Below are positions 40,233 through 49,831 of a stretch of 64,000 nt of DNA, in pieces. The stretch spans positions 248,001 to 312,000 of the forward strand of contig JAFKKN010000006.1 in assembly GCA_017305535.1 (NCBI GenBank). The letters run 5' to 3'. A model generated the notes under the pieces. The model ran no database searches. It had not been told where the DNA came from and worked only from the letters and a program-made list of their open reading frames with translations. The position numbers and the translations under genes were made by a program. How positions within the stretch are numbered: the stretch's first letter is position 1; the number at the start of each line of letters is the position of its first letter. Source of the DNA: Hyphomicrobiales bacterium (GTDB lineage Bacteria > Pseudomonadota > Alphaproteobacteria > Rhizobiales > Xanthobacteraceae).

Positions 40233-41672
40233 TTACACCGCTGCATCGTCGTGAGCGGCCTGATCGGGGAAGCGCTTCTCGAGCGCACTGACAATAATTT
40301 TCATCTTCGAACCGAGCGAACCCTTGATCATGACCGCGTCGCCATCGCGCAGCGCCGCCACGACCTGCGACTCAAGCAGGTTAGAGCTTCCGGCATAGCC
40401 GCCGCGCTTGCCGGAGGGAAGCGCGTCCCACAGGTTTTGCATCAGCGGCCCGCAGCAGAATACCGCATCGATCCCATTCGCGGTGACTGCCTCGGCAAGC
40501 CCGCGATGCAGGTCAGCGCCTGTCGGGCCGAGTTCAAGCATGTCGCCGAGCACCGCGATCTTTCGCCCTTGCGGGCCGACCGCCGCACTGCCGAGCACGT
40601 TCAGCGCCGCCGCCATCGACGCGGGATTGGCGTTGTAGCTCTCGTCGATCAGCGTGGCGCTGCCATGCGGGAGTTCCAGCGTCTTGCGCACACCCCGCCC
40701 CGCCGCCGCCTGAATTTGCGACAACGCCAGCGCGGAGCGCGCCAGATCTGCACCCGCGAGCGATGTCGCGGCCAGCACCGCCAGCGAATTCAGCGCCATG
40801 TGGCGGCCAGGCATCGCCAGCTTGTAGGTGACATCATGATCGAGAATGTCGGCGTGGATCGCCGAGCATGTGGCATGCAAGGCGACGTCCAGCAGCCGCG
40901 CATCGGCGGTCTTGTGCGCGCCGAAGGCGACGATGCTGGCGATGCCTGCCTTCTTGGCGCCGCGCTTCAGCCGTGCGAACTGATCGTTGTCGCGATTGAG
41001 CACGGCGACGCCGCCGGGTTCAACGCCGGAGAAAATTTCCGCCTTGGCATCGGCGATCGCCTCGACGTTCTTGAAGAATTCCAGATGCACCGGCTCGACG
41101 GTGGTGACAATCGCGATGTGCGGCCGCACCAATCCCACCAGCGGCGTGATCTCACCGGCATGGTTCATGCCGATCTCAAACACGGCGTAAGCGGTATCCG
41201 CCGGGCAGCGCGCCAGCGACAGCGGCACGCCCCAGTGATTGTTGAACGAGGCGACCGAGGCGTGCGTCTTGCCTTGCTTCTCGAGCACCTGACGCAGCAT
41301 TTCCTTGGTGGACGTCTTGCCGACCGAGCCGGTAACGGCAATTACCTTCGCGCCGAGCCGCGCACGCGAGGCCTTTGCAAGATCGACCAGCCCCTGCAAC
41401 ACGTCCTCGACGATCAGCAACGGTGCATCGGCGGCAAACTGATCGCGCTTGTCGCGCGAGACTACCGCCAGCGCCGCGCCGGCCTTCAACGCGGCGCCGA
41501 CAAAAGCGTGCCCATCGTGCACGTCGCCCGTGATGGCAAAGTAAGCGTCGCCCGGCGCAATCGTGCGGCTGTCGATCGACAGGCCATGGATCGCGGCCGG
41601 CATCGTGCCGGCGGTCTGCGCCTGCATCGCGCTCGCCATGGCATTCGACGTCCAGAGGGGCTGCGTGCTCAT
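40233..41672 (-). CDS. murF: UDP-MurNAc-tripeptide--D-alanyl-D-alanine ligase MurF
   Basis: The 479-residue Mur ligase adds the D-Ala-D-Ala made by Ddl. It has IDSRTIAPGDAYFAITG near the N-terminus, the P-loop VTGSVGKTSTKEML (about residues 114-127), FNNHWGVPLSL, EIGMNHAGEI and LIDESYNANPASMAAAL. Its ATG overlaps the murE stop by four bases, indicating coupling. Confidence 0.97.
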   Translation of the reverse strand: MSTQPLWTSNAMASAMQAQTAGTMPAAIHGLSIDSRTIAPGDAYFAITGDVHDGHAFVGAALKAGAALAVVSRDKRDQFAADAPLLIVEDVLQGLVDLAKASRARLGAKVIAVTGSVGKTSTKEMLRQVLEKQGKTHASVASFNNHWGVPLSLARCPADTAYAVFEIGMNHAGEITPLVGLVRPHIAIVTTVEPVHLEFFKNVEAIADAKAEIFSGVEPGGVAVLNRDNDQFARLKRGAKKAGIASIVAFGAHKTADARLLDVALHATCSAIHADILDHDVTYKLAMPGRHMALNSLAVLAATSLAGADLARSALALSQIQAAAGRGVRKTLELPHGSATLIDESYNANPASMAAALNVLGSAAVGPQGRKIAVLGDMLELGPTGADLHRGLAEAVTANGIDAVFCCGPLMQNLWDALPSGKRGGYAGSSNLLESQVVAALRDGDAVMIKGSLGSKMKIIVSALEKRFPDQAAHDDAAV

Positions 41673-43129
41673 ACGACCTTCACTTTCAATGCGTCCGCGA
41701 CCGCGTCGTGGTCGCTGAACGGCAGCGTGCGATCGCCGACAATCTGGCCGGTTTCGTGGCCTTTGCCCGCGATCAACAACACATCGCCATCCTGCAAATC
41801 GTTAATGGCCGCCCGGATGGCCTCGGCGCGGTCGCCGATCTCGCGCGCACCGGGCGCGGCAACGGCGATGGCGGCGCGGATCGTTGCCGGATTCTCGCTG
41901 CGCGGATTGTCGTCGGTGATGATCACCGCATCGGCATTCCGCGCGGCGATCTCGCCCATCAGCGGCCGCTTGCCGGCGTCGCGATCACCGCCCGCGCCGA
42001 ACACCACGATCAGCCGCCGCTTCGCATAGGGCCGCAACGCTTGCAGCGCCTTGGCCAGCGCGTCGGGCTTGTGCGCGTAGTCGACGAAGATCGGCGCGCC
42101 GTTGCGCTCGCCCACGAATTCAAGTCGCCCCTTCGCGCCTTCGAGGCGTTCCAGCGCAGCGAACACCCGTCCCGCATCGCTGCCGGTGGCAATCGCCAAT
42201 CCCGCTGCAACCAGCGCGTTCTCGATCTGGAATTCACCCACCAGCGGCAGGCGCAGGCTGTAGCGTTGCCCGCGATGCGCGAGCGTGAGTTTCTGCGTGA
42301 AGCCATCGACCGCGACATCGATCAGTCGAATGCCCATTCTCTCGCCGTCACCATGACGCCCCACGGTGAAAAGATGCAGGCTGCGCTTGCGCGCGGCATC
42401 GATCACCTGCTGCGACACGTCATGATCCGTCGCGATCACCGCCGCGCCACCGTCCACGATCAGATCGGTGAACAGCCTCAGCTTGGCCGCGAGGTAATGC
42501 GCAACGTCCGGATGATAATCCATGTGATCGCGCGAGAGATTGGTGAAGCCGCCGGCATTCACACGCACGCCATCGAGACGAAACTGATCGAGCCCATGCG
42601 ACGAGGCTTCGAGCGCGAGATGGGTGACGCCATCGCCCGCCAGTTCGTCGATGGTCCGATGCAACGCGATCGGGTCCGGCGTCGTCAGCGAACCGTAGAC
42701 GTTGCGCTTGGTGCTGACCACGCCGACGGTGCCGATGCTGGCCGCCTCATCGCCGAGCTGCTGCCAGATCTGGCGCGCGAACGCCGCCACCGAGGTCTTG
42801 CCGCTGGTGCCGGTGACGGCGGCGACGGTTGCGGGCTGACGCGGATAAAAACGTGCCGCCGCCAAAGCCAGCGCGCGCCGCGGATTGGCCACCGTCACGA
42901 ACGGCACGCGCGCAGAACCCGTCGGCGCGTGATCGCCGGCGACAGCCACCGCGCCCGATGCAATTGCCTGATCGATAAATCGCGCACCGTCGGTTTTCAC
43001 GCCGGCCAGCGCGAAAAACAAATCGCCCGGCCTGACCGCGCGGCTGTCCATCGCGAGGCCCGTCACCGCGATCTCCCGCGCCGATGGATCGATCGCAACG
43101 TCCGCGCTGAACAGTTCGAAAAGTTTCAT
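41669..43129 (-). CDS. murE: UDP-MurNAc-L-alanyl-D-glutamate--2,6-diaminopimelate ligase MurE
   Basis: The 486-residue Mur ligase has DSRAVRPGDLFFALAG, the P-loop VTGTSGKTSVAAFA (about residues 107-120), EASSHGLDQFRLDGV and the carboxylated-lysine region. The DNPR motif, in IITDDNPRSENP (about residue 400), is the mark of enzymes that use meso-diaminopimelate instead of lysine. ATG 43129 has GGAG six bases upstream and is preferred to 43147. It is coupled to murF. Confidence 0.97.
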   Translation of the reverse strand: MKLFELFSADVAIDPSAREIAVTGLAMDSRAVRPGDLFFALAGVKTDGARFIDQAIASGAVAVAGDHAPTGSARVPFVTVANPRRALALAAARFYPRQPATVAAVTGTSGKTSVAAFARQIWQQLGDEAASIGTVGVVSTKRNVYGSLTTPDPIALHRTIDELAGDGVTHLALEASSHGLDQFRLDGVRVNAGGFTNLSRDHMDYHPDVAHYLAAKLRLFTDLIVDGGAAVIATDHDVSQQVIDAARKRSLHLFTVGRHGDGERMGIRLIDVAVDGFTQKLTLAHRGQRYSLRLPLVGEFQIENALVAAGLAIATGSDAGRVFAALERLEGAKGRLEFVGERNGAPIFVDYAHKPDALAKALQALRPYAKRRLIVVFGAGGDRDAGKRPLMGEIAARNADAVIITDDNPRSENPATIRAAIAVAAPGAREIGDRAEAIRAAINDLQDGDVLLIAGKGHETGQIVGDRTLPFSDHDAVADALKVKVV

Positions 43130-43216
43130 GGTCTCCGGGCCTGACACCGCGTCACGCAGCGGTGCCTGAGCAAGATCAAAATCGGGTCGTCACACACCAA
43201 CGCAACGCCAAACCCG

Positions 43217-44962
43217 CTATCTGGATGTCGCAAGAATAAGGCGCTCAGACGGCGGCAGATCGAAGCGCGGCTGAATTCCCAACAGTGGCGCGATACGGGC
43301 AATCACCTTGCCGCCGGTCGGCACCGCGTTCCAGCCGGAGGTGATGAAACCGTAGGTTTCCTTCAGCGGTTGCGGCTCGTCGATCATGATCAGGATCTGA
43401 TACTTCGGATCATCCGCCGGCAGGATCGCGGTGAAGCTGTTCAGCACCTTCTTCTTGGCATAACGGCCATTGATGACCTTTTCGGCGGTGCCGGTCTTGC
43501 CACCGACGTAGTAGCCCTTCACTTCGGCCTTGCGCGCGGTGCCGACCTCGGCATTGAGCCGCATCAGGAAGCGCATCTTCTCGCTGGTTTCCGGCTTGAT
43601 GACGCGCTTCGCCAGCTTCATCGCCTCTTCCTCGGACCGCTTGAGGAAGGTCGGCGGGATCAGATAGCCACCGTTGACCAGTGCGTCGATGCCCATCACC
43701 GCCTGCAACGGCGCCACCGCCATGCCGTGACCAAAGGAGATCGTGACGGTGTTCAGTTCGCCCCATTTGCGCGGCAGGATCGGCGATGCGCTTTCCGGCA
43801 GTTCGGTGCGCAGCCGCGTCATCTGCCCCATTTTGCGCAGGAACGCCTGATGCGCCTCGACGCCTTGCGCCAGCGCCATGCGCGCCGCGCCGACGTTCGA
43901 CGAGTAGGTGAAGACTTCCTTGGTGTTGATGAAGCGGCCGAGCGGATGATCGTCATGAATCTTGAAGCGGCCGTAGTGCAGCGGGCCACGCGCATCCCAC
44001 ATCGAGTTCAGCGTCGCCTTGCCGGAATCGAGCGCCATCGCCAGCGTGAACGCCTTGAACGTCGAACCCATTTCATAAACGCCGGTGGTGAGGCGGTTGA
44101 TGCGGTCGGGATCGTTGGCTTCCTTCGGATTGTTCGGGTCGAAGTCCGGCAGCGATACCATCGCGACGATCTCGCCGGTCTTGACGTTGGAAACGAGCCC
44201 CGACGCGGCCTTGGCCTTGTAGTGCTCCTTGGCCTTTATCAACTCGTCGCGCAGGGCATGCTCGACGCGCAGATCGACGGCCAGCTCGACGGGCCTCTGC
44301 AAGCGGTCGCTCGCGAAGCCCGCGCGATGCAGATCCGCCAGCCCGTTGGTGTCGAGCCACTTCTCGATGCCGGCGATGCCCTGGTTGTCGATGTTGACGA
44401 GACCGATCAGATGCGAGACGTCGACGCCGTTGGGATAGTCGCGCTTGTTCTCGCGCAGGAAGCCGATGCCGGGAAGCCCGAGGCGATGAATGTCATGCTG
44501 CTGGCGCGGCGTGATTTCACGCTTGAGCCAGACGAAGCCCTTCTTCGACGACAGGCGGTCGCGCACTTCTTTCGTATCGAGATCAGGCAGCGCCGCTGTC
44601 AGCATTTCGACGGCCTCATCGACGTCGATCAGCCGGCGCGGCTCGCCGAACAGCGACGGCGTCTTGACGTCGGTGGCAAGAATCTGACCGTTGCGATCAA
44701 CGATGTCCGGGCGCGCGGTGGCGATGGCATCCTGGGTAACGCGACGCGATCCGTGACCTTCGCCGAAGGTCGCGAACATCACCAGCCGGGCGCCGATCAC
44801 GACATAGACCAGAGAGAAAATCAGGATCGTCAGCCCGACTCGCACCCGCGCCCGCGCAGCGCGATCGACGTTCTGCCCATAGAGCAGACCACGGACCACG
44901 CGCTGCCGCCATGCGGAGAACGAACGATCGGGCGCGCGCACGACGTCGACTTGATCGTTCAT
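43217..44962 (-). CDS. ftsI: septal peptidoglycan transpeptidase FtsI (PBP3)
   Basis: The 581-residue class B penicillin-binding protein has one N-terminal membrane helix (VGLTILIFSLVYVVIGARLV, about residues 42-61), a pedestal/dimerisation domain, and the transpeptidase domain with the catalytic serine in STFK (about residue 298), SSN (about residue 351) and KTG (about residue 486). It crosslinks septal peptidoglycan with FtsW. It overlaps ftsL by four bases. Confidence 0.97.
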   Translation of the reverse strand: MNDQVDVVRAPDRSFSAWRQRVVRGLLYGQNVDRAARARVRVGLTILIFSLVYVVIGARLVMFATFGEGHGSRRVTQDAIATARPDIVDRNGQILATDVKTPSLFGEPRRLIDVDEAVEMLTAALPDLDTKEVRDRLSSKKGFVWLKREITPRQQHDIHRLGLPGIGFLRENKRDYPNGVDVSHLIGLVNIDNQGIAGIEKWLDTNGLADLHRAGFASDRLQRPVELAVDLRVEHALRDELIKAKEHYKAKAASGLVSNVKTGEIVAMVSLPDFDPNNPKEANDPDRINRLTTGVYEMGSTFKAFTLAMALDSGKATLNSMWDARGPLHYGRFKIHDDHPLGRFINTKEVFTYSSNVGAARMALAQGVEAHQAFLRKMGQMTRLRTELPESASPILPRKWGELNTVTISFGHGMAVAPLQAVMGIDALVNGGYLIPPTFLKRSEEEAMKLAKRVIKPETSEKMRFLMRLNAEVGTARKAEVKGYYVGGKTGTAEKVINGRYAKKKVLNSFTAILPADDPKYQILIMIDEPQPLKETYGFITSGWNAVPTGGKVIARIAPLLGIQPRFDLPPSERLILATSR

Positions 44963-45339
44963 CGCGCGCCCTCCGTTGCGGGAATCGAACCGGTCATCAG
45001 GTCGGGATCGGTGGTATCGATCATCGCGCCTATGGGGTCCGGTTCGTTCGGATTAATGAGAGTGGGCGAGCGCTCCGGCAGGTTCTTCAGTTGATCGTAT
45101 TGCCGGCCTTCGATCGGCCGCAGCTTGGTGTGGCGCTCGGCAAAGCCTTGCAGACGTTTCGGGGAATCGAGTCGTGCCCACTCCGCGCGCAAGGCGGCGA
45201 TGGCGTCGCGCTGTGCCCGCACCTCGGCATGCAGCCGCTGCACACGCTCGGTGCGCGACGTCGATTCCATCTTGATGCGGTAGACGTAGGACGCGCCGAA
45301 CACCAGGAGACAGACGACGAGAAGATGGATGATCCGCAT
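44959..45339 (-). CDS. ftsL: cell division protein FtsL
   Basis: The 126-residue bitopic protein opens with a membrane helix (IIHLLVVCLLVFGASYVY, residues 3-20), followed by a coiled coil (TERVQRLHAEVRAQRDAIAALRAEWARLDSP, about residues 31-61) and a short acidic tail. It is identified by layout and position between rsmH and ftsI; FtsL sequences are poorly conserved. It overlaps ftsI by four bases and lies three bases from rsmH. Confidence 0.92.
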   Translation of the reverse strand: MRIIHLLVVCLLVFGASYVYRIKMESTSRTERVQRLHAEVRAQRDAIAALRAEWARLDSPKRLQGFAERHTKLRPIEGRQYDQLKNLPERSPTLINPNEPDPIGAMIDTTDPDLMTGSIPATEGAR

Positions 45340-45342
45340 GGC

Positions 45343-46338
45343 TCAACCTCTTCGCATGACGCTGTCGAGCGTCGGCCATGACGGCAGATCGGCGGCCGGC
45401 TGTGCAGGCGCGTCGGTCCGTTCGGCGCCGCGCAGCTTCGCGGAGCGCGCGCGCGGATTGACGTCGACCTCATCGTCGCCAGGTTTGATCGGGCGCTTGG
45501 TCAGCACGGTAAAGCGTGGCGCCTGCTGCGCGATCTGCGGCAGATGCCGCGAGCCGCCGCCGCGCTGGCTGCGCTCGACCAGGAAATTCTTGACGATGCG
45601 ATCTTCCAGCGAGTGGAACGTCACCACCACCAGACGCCCGCCCGGCTTCAACACCTGCTCGGCCGCAGCGAGCGCCAGATGCAGTTCGTCGAGTTCGGCG
45701 TTGACAAAAATCCGCAGGCCCTGAAACGTCCGCGTCGCCGGATGAATCTCGCCCGGCTTGGCGCGCACCACCTTGCCGACGATATCGGCCAACGCGCGCG
45801 TCGTCGTGATCGGCGTCTCGCGCCGCGCGGCGACGATGGCGCGCGCAATATGCCGCGAATAACGCTCCTCGCCGAAGATGTAGATGATATTGGCGAGATC
45901 GGCTTCCGAAGCATTCGCGACGACATCGGCGGCGGTGGGACCCGTGCCGCTCATCCGCATGTCGAGCGGGCCGTCGAGCCGGAACGAGAAGCCGCGCTCG
46001 GCCTGATCGATCTGCATCGACGACACGCCGATATCCATCACCACGCCGTCAACAGCGCTCATGCCTTGCGCGGCGCAAACCTCGCCGAGATTGGAGAAAC
46101 GATCCTCCACCAGAGTCAGCCGGCCGTCCGACTGCTCGACCAGAGCAAACCCGCCGGCGATGGCGGTGCGGTCGCGGTCGATGCCGATGACGCGGGTGCC
46201 TTCGACCGCCAGCAGCGCACGGCTGTAGCCGCCGGCGCCGAAGGTCGCGTCGACATAGATGCCGCCGCTATGCGGCGACATCCATTCGATGACCTCGCGG
46301 CCGAGCACCGGAATATGTCGTGGCGAAAGCGCGGTCAT
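45343..46338 (-). CDS. rsmH: 16S rRNA (cytosine(1402)-N(4))-methyltransferase RsmH (MraW)
   Basis: The 331-residue class I methyltransferase has [14 protein letters not shown] near the N-terminus, motif [67 protein letters not shown] and [16 protein letters not shown]. It methylates C1402 of 16S rRNA in the decoding centre. It is the first gene of the division cluster here. The ATG at 46338 was chosen because family similarity starts there; the frame stays open to 46518 without resembling the family. The usual upstream partner mraZ is not seen. Confidence 0.97.
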   Translation of the reverse strand: MTALSPRHIPVLGREVIEWMSPHSGGIYVDATFGAGGYSRALLAVEGTRVIGIDRDRTAIAGGFALVEQSDGRLTLVEDRFSNLGEVCAAQGMSAVDGVVMDIGVSSMQIDQAERGFSFRLDGPLDMRMSGTGPTAADVVANASEADLANIIYIFGEERYSRHIARAIVAARRETPITTTRALADIVGKVVRAKPGEIHPATRTFQGLRIFVNAELDELHLALAAAEQVLKPGGRLVVVTFHSLEDRIVKNFLVERSQRGGGSRHLPQIAQQAPRFTVLTKRPIKPGDDEVDVNPRARSAKLRGAERTDAPAQPAADLPSWPTLDSVMRRG

Positions 46339-46894
46339 GGCTGCATATCCCCGCCGCCATGCCGATGATGTCGCGCGTCGACGCCGCTGCTGACTGGCTT
46401 GGCCGATGGCATTGGCGAGGACATGAACGTTGCGCCGGGTTCCGCTTTCCGTTTCGACGCGAAAATCCGAGCTTCCACATGGGACGATGTGCAGGGCCAT
46501 GGGATTCGTCAGCGTCAAAGGAGCCTTAGCCCGCCCGAACGGGCTGGCTTTTCACCCTTCAGTAACGTTGGTTAGCGTTAAAAAAGCGTTGATGAAATCG
46601 CGCGAGTCCAACGCAATGCGGGTACGGACATGCCGATTGCACGCCCGACCCGGATTCCCTGTGGATGCATCGCCGCGGAGAGCGCCACGGCTTGCCCGCC
46701 ACGGTCGGTGCTGGCACCTTTATGTCGAGATCGTGACGATGGCGTGCGACGGATTGATCGATCCGCCGCCAAAATGAGCGGCTGGCGCCGTGGTGCCGCC
46801 GGGTTTGAGGGATGAAGTCGAGTTGGGTCCAATAGTCGAGAAGCCAGCGCCAAGGCGCCAGCGGGCCCTTCCGATCCCGAAGGCCAGTGCCGAC
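46339..46894. promoter_or_regulatory. 556-bp divergent control region of the division cluster
   Basis: The region lies between rsmH (minus) and the amidase gene (plus) and must hold both promoters. On the minus strand, TTTTTTAACGCTAACC (about 46572-46587) resembles paired CtrA half-sites, and a GANTC methylation site (GAGTC) lies at about 46604-46608. AGCCCG/CGGGCT at 46527-46544 forms a short hairpin. I found no mraZ-like reading frame. These assignments are motif readings only. Confidence 0.4.
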
Positions 46895-47677
46895 ATGCCG
46901 AAATTCACGCCCGATTCCTCAGTTGTTTTCGAGGTAGTCCCCTCCGAAAATTTCGGCGAGCGGAACAAGGGCCTGACGCCGGACATGATCCTGCTGCACT
47001 ATACCGGGATGCCGGACCTCGAAGGCGCGCTGTACCGACTCTGCACCGCCGGAACCGACGTCTCGGCCCACTATGTGGTGCTGGAGGATGGCCGCATCCT
47101 GCAATGCGTGCCCGAAGACAAGCGCGCCTGGCACGCCGGCGTCTCCTATTGGGCGGGCGAAACCGACATCAATTCCTGCTCGATCGGCATCGAGATCGTC
47201 AATCGCGGCCATGACTGGGGCTATCCGGATTTTCCGCTGCGGCAGGTCGCGGCGGTGATCGCGCTGTGTCGGGGCATCATGATCCGACGCAAGGTCCCGC
47301 CGCACCGGGTGCTGGCGCATTCCGACGTCGCGCCCTCCCGCAAGCAGGACCCCGGCGAGAAGTTTCCGTGGCGCTCGATGGCGGATTCCGGCGTCGGGCT
47401 GTGGATCGAACCGGCGCCGATCGTCAAGGGCGAGATGCTGCGCCCCGGCTCCACCGGCGATCAGGTCCGCGATCTGCAAGCGGCGCTGGCGCGCTTCGGC
47501 TACAGCATCGAAGCGGACGGCCGCTACGACGTGCCGACGCGCGAAGTCGTCACCGCATTCCAGCGGCATTATCGTCCGGAGCGTGTCGATGGTATCGCCG
47601 ACCAGTCGACGGTGAAGACGTTGCAGGCGCTGCTTGCCGCGCTTCCACCCTCGAAGGCGATCGCCGCCGCCTCCTGA
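46895..47677 (+). CDS. N-acetylmuramoyl-L-alanine amidase (AmpD/AmiD type) with peptidoglycan-binding domain
   Basis: The 260-residue protein has an Amidase_2 domain with zinc ligands His35 (ILLHYTGM), His142 (RVLAHSDVAPSRKQDPGEKFPW) and Asp152, and the catalytic Glu100 (IGIEIVNRG). A C-terminal PG_binding_1 domain follows (LRPGSTGDQVRDLQAALARFGYSIEADGRYDVPTREVVTAFQRHY, about residues 187-231). It cleaves the amide bond between MurNAc and L-Ala in wall recycling or turnover. There is no signal peptide from the chosen start, as in cytoplasmic AmpD, but the domain order is that of AmiD. Confidence 0.9.
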   Translation: MPKFTPDSSVVFEVVPSENFGERNKGLTPDMILLHYTGMPDLEGALYRLCTAGTDVSAHYVVLEDGRILQCVPEDKRAWHAGVSYWAGETDINSCSIGIEIVNRGHDWGYPDFPLRQVAAVIALCRGIMIRRKVPPHRVLAHSDVAPSRKQDPGEKFPWRSMADSGVGLWIEPAPIVKGEMLRPGSTGDQVRDLQAALARFGYSIEADGRYDVPTREVVTAFQRHYRPERVDGIADQSTVKTLQALLAALPPSKAIAAAS

Positions 47678-47736
47678 CTGCAACCGCATCGCCGCGCCGC
47701 TTGACGGATCGCCGCCAACCCCGCATGGGTGGCGCG

Positions 47737-48211
47737 TCAGTCGGCCGGACGGCCGCTCCGGCACCGGTCGAAAGGCCGCCGGGGAGGAAAGTCCGGGCTC
47801 CATCGACATACGGTGCCGGATAACGTCCGGCGGGGGCGACCCCAGGGAAAGTGCCACAGAGAACGAACCGCCCGCCTTCGCCCTTACGGGCTTCGGCACG
47901 ACAGGCCCTCGGGCTTGCCGCGCCATAACGGCGCAAGCCGCGTCGGCGGGTAAGGGTGAAAAGGTGCGGTAAGAGCGCACCGCGTCGCCGGCAACGGCAA
48001 CGGCATGGCAAACCACACCGGGAGCAAAACCGAATAGGGACGGCGCAGCGGCGGCTTCGCGCAAGCGATAACACCGCGAGATCATGTCGGGTCTGCCGTC
48101 CGGGTAGGTTGCTTGAGGCAATGTGCGAACATTGTCCCAGACGAATGGCCGTCACGTATCGTCCGTGCAAACGGGCGGTGCCCTACAGAACCCGGCTTAC
48201 AGGCTGACTGA
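47737..48211 (+). ncRNA. rnpB: RNase P RNA (bacterial class A)
   Basis: The conserved core blocks are present in order: GGGGAGGAAAGTCCGGGCTC at about 47780, GGGAAAGTGCCACAGAGA, GGTAAGAGCGCACC, and the 3' block ACAGAACCCGGCTTACAGGC at about 48185-48204. The ends TCAGTCGGCC (47737-47746) and GGCTGACTGA (48202-48211) pair to make helix P1. The molecule, about 475 nucleotides, processes the 5' ends of tRNAs. It lies 59 bases after the amidase gene and is followed by a GC-rich hairpin at about 48231-48265. Confidence 0.95.
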
Positions 48212-48377
48212 TATTTTATCGTGCTCCATGAGGGGGGCGGCGCCCAGGCGCCGGCCCCCTCGCCATGCCCCTGGTTCCCGATCATTCAAAATTGAACGAT
48301 TTGCCGACCTTTGATTTTACGGCTGGGCGATAAGACTCGTGGACGCTGGCCGAGGTCAGCCGAGATCAGGTCCCGTC

Positions 48378-49577
48378 ATGACGCGCTTCTTCGCCCGACT
48401 GTTGCGTTTTGATCGTCCATCGGACGCGATCTATATCGAGTTGGTGGACTCGCTCTTCAGCCTGGTGCCGCCGATGATCTTTCTCGCGATCTCGGTCGGC
48501 GTGATCGGCGCGGCGATCTTCGCCCGTACTGGCGACTGGCTGGTGATCGGATTGACCGTTGCGACCCTCGTGGTGTCCGCCGAACGCATTCTGATGGCTC
48601 TGCGTTATCGTCGGGCCCGCGCCGCCGGCCCGCTGTCATTCGCGGCCGCGTGCGGTTGGGAAAAGCAATTCGCCACGCGAAGCTTCATCACGACCTCGAT
48701 TGTCGGGACCATGGGCGTGTTGTGCTTCACGCTGCACGATCCCGAGATTCATATGCTGATGGTCGGCATGTTGTTCGCCTATGCCGCGGGCACGGTGACG
48801 CGCGTGGCCTATCGACCAAAGCTGGCGATCCTCAACCTCCTGATTCTTTCAACTCCGTCGATGATCGCCTGTCTGTTCCTCGGCGGGACGATTTATTGGT
48901 GTCTGGCGTTTCTCATCGTGATCTTTTTGCTCGGTGGTTTCGAGACGATACAACATCTGCATGCCACCATCGTCAGCCAGCTCACGCTCAAGCTTCGCTT
49001 CGCCGGCCTGGCACGCCGCGACGCCCTCACCGGCCTGTCCAATCGGCTTGCGCTGAACGAAAATCTGGAAGCCATTGTCGCTGCCGCCTCGCATGCCGGT
49101 CGTCCGCTCGCCATCCACAGTCTCGATCTCGACAACTTCAAGCAGGCGAACGATCGCTTCGGCCATCCGGTCGGCGACGCCGTGCTGCGCGAAGTGGCGA
49201 AGCGTCTGTCGTGGCTCACGCGCGAGAACGATCTGCTGGTCCGGCTCGGCGGCGACGAATTTGTGCTGGTCCAGGCCGATGTGACGTCACGTGAGCAGGC
49301 ATTGGCGCTGGCAACCCGTATTATCAGGGAAATCGCGACGACCTATCAAATCAATGGCAACGCGATTCAACTCGGCACCAGCGTCGGCATCGCCATGATG
49401 ACGCCTGAGCAACCGTTGACAGCCGAGGAATTACTCGACCGCGCCGATCAGGCGCTCTATCAGGCCAAGCGAACCGGTAGCGGCTTCATGGTCCATGCGG
49501 TGGCGCCGCAGCTGGTCCCGACGCTTCAGGACGGAAGCGAAATCGAGGACGCGCGGAAGATCGTCAACTCGAACTAA
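48378..49577 (+). CDS. membrane-anchored diguanylate cyclase (GGDEF)
   Basis: The 399-residue protein has five or six N-terminal membrane helices (about residues 22-195) and then a GGDEF domain starting at ARRDALTGLSNRLALNENLE. The active-site motif GGDEF is at residues 291-295. The inhibitory I-site RxxD (REND) lies five residues before it, so product feedback is likely. LDLDNFKQANDRFGHPVGD contains the metal and GTP-binding residues. It makes cyclic di-GMP. No EAL domain is present. The N-terminal membrane region is not a recognised sensor. Confidence 0.93.
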   Translation: MTRFFARLLRFDRPSDAIYIELVDSLFSLVPPMIFLAISVGVIGAAIFARTGDWLVIGLTVATLVVSAERILMALRYRRARAAGPLSFAAACGWEKQFATRSFITTSIVGTMGVLCFTLHDPEIHMLMVGMLFAYAAGTVTRVAYRPKLAILNLLILSTPSMIACLFLGGTIYWCLAFLIVIFLLGGFETIQHLHATIVSQLTLKLRFAGLARRDALTGLSNRLALNENLEAIVAAASHAGRPLAIHSLDLDNFKQANDRFGHPVGDAVLREVAKRLSWLTRENDLLVRLGGDEFVLVQADVTSREQALALATRIIREIATTYQINGNAIQLGTSVGIAMMTPEQPLTAEELLDRADQALYQAKRTGSGFMVHAVAPQLVPTLQDGSEIEDARKIVNSN

Positions 49578-49676
49578 GGCCCTTTCCGTTCCGATCGAAT
49601 TGGAGCGGGGCTCAGGCTTTTTGTTTTGACGCGCTTTCTTCACGCGAACCCGTATCCGCTTCGCTGGAAAACACTC
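49578..49676. repeat. dispersed repeat with TTTTGTTTTGACGCG block (copy O)
   Basis: It has the same order as copy N at 21766: a GC-rich hairpin (CCGATCGAATTGG core with GGGGCTC), then TTTTTGTTTTGACGCGCTTT, CTTCACGCGAACCCGTATCC and CTGGAAAAC. It starts immediately after the diguanylate cyclase stop codon. Confidence 0.8.
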
Positions 49677-49831
49677 CAACCCGCACGCCAATGGCGACGA
49701 TTTGCATTGCAGCCATGCCCCGGCTTCGCAAAGGGCCTCTGCGCTGGCACCTCCGCGAGTGAACCGCTACAGCACGATGGTCATCGATCGTTCGCCGCCG
49801 CTTCACATCGCTTCCAGCTTCGTTGCCTCGC

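Noticed and set aside
46339-46518. N-terminal extension of RsmH or a remnant of mraZ
   Set aside because: The frame is open but its residues resemble neither RsmH nor the MraZ fold, and the family N-terminus starts exactly at 46338.
47737-48211. Protein frames across the RNase P RNA region
   Set aside because: Several frames are open there, but the RNase P core blocks and the P1 pairing explain the sequence.
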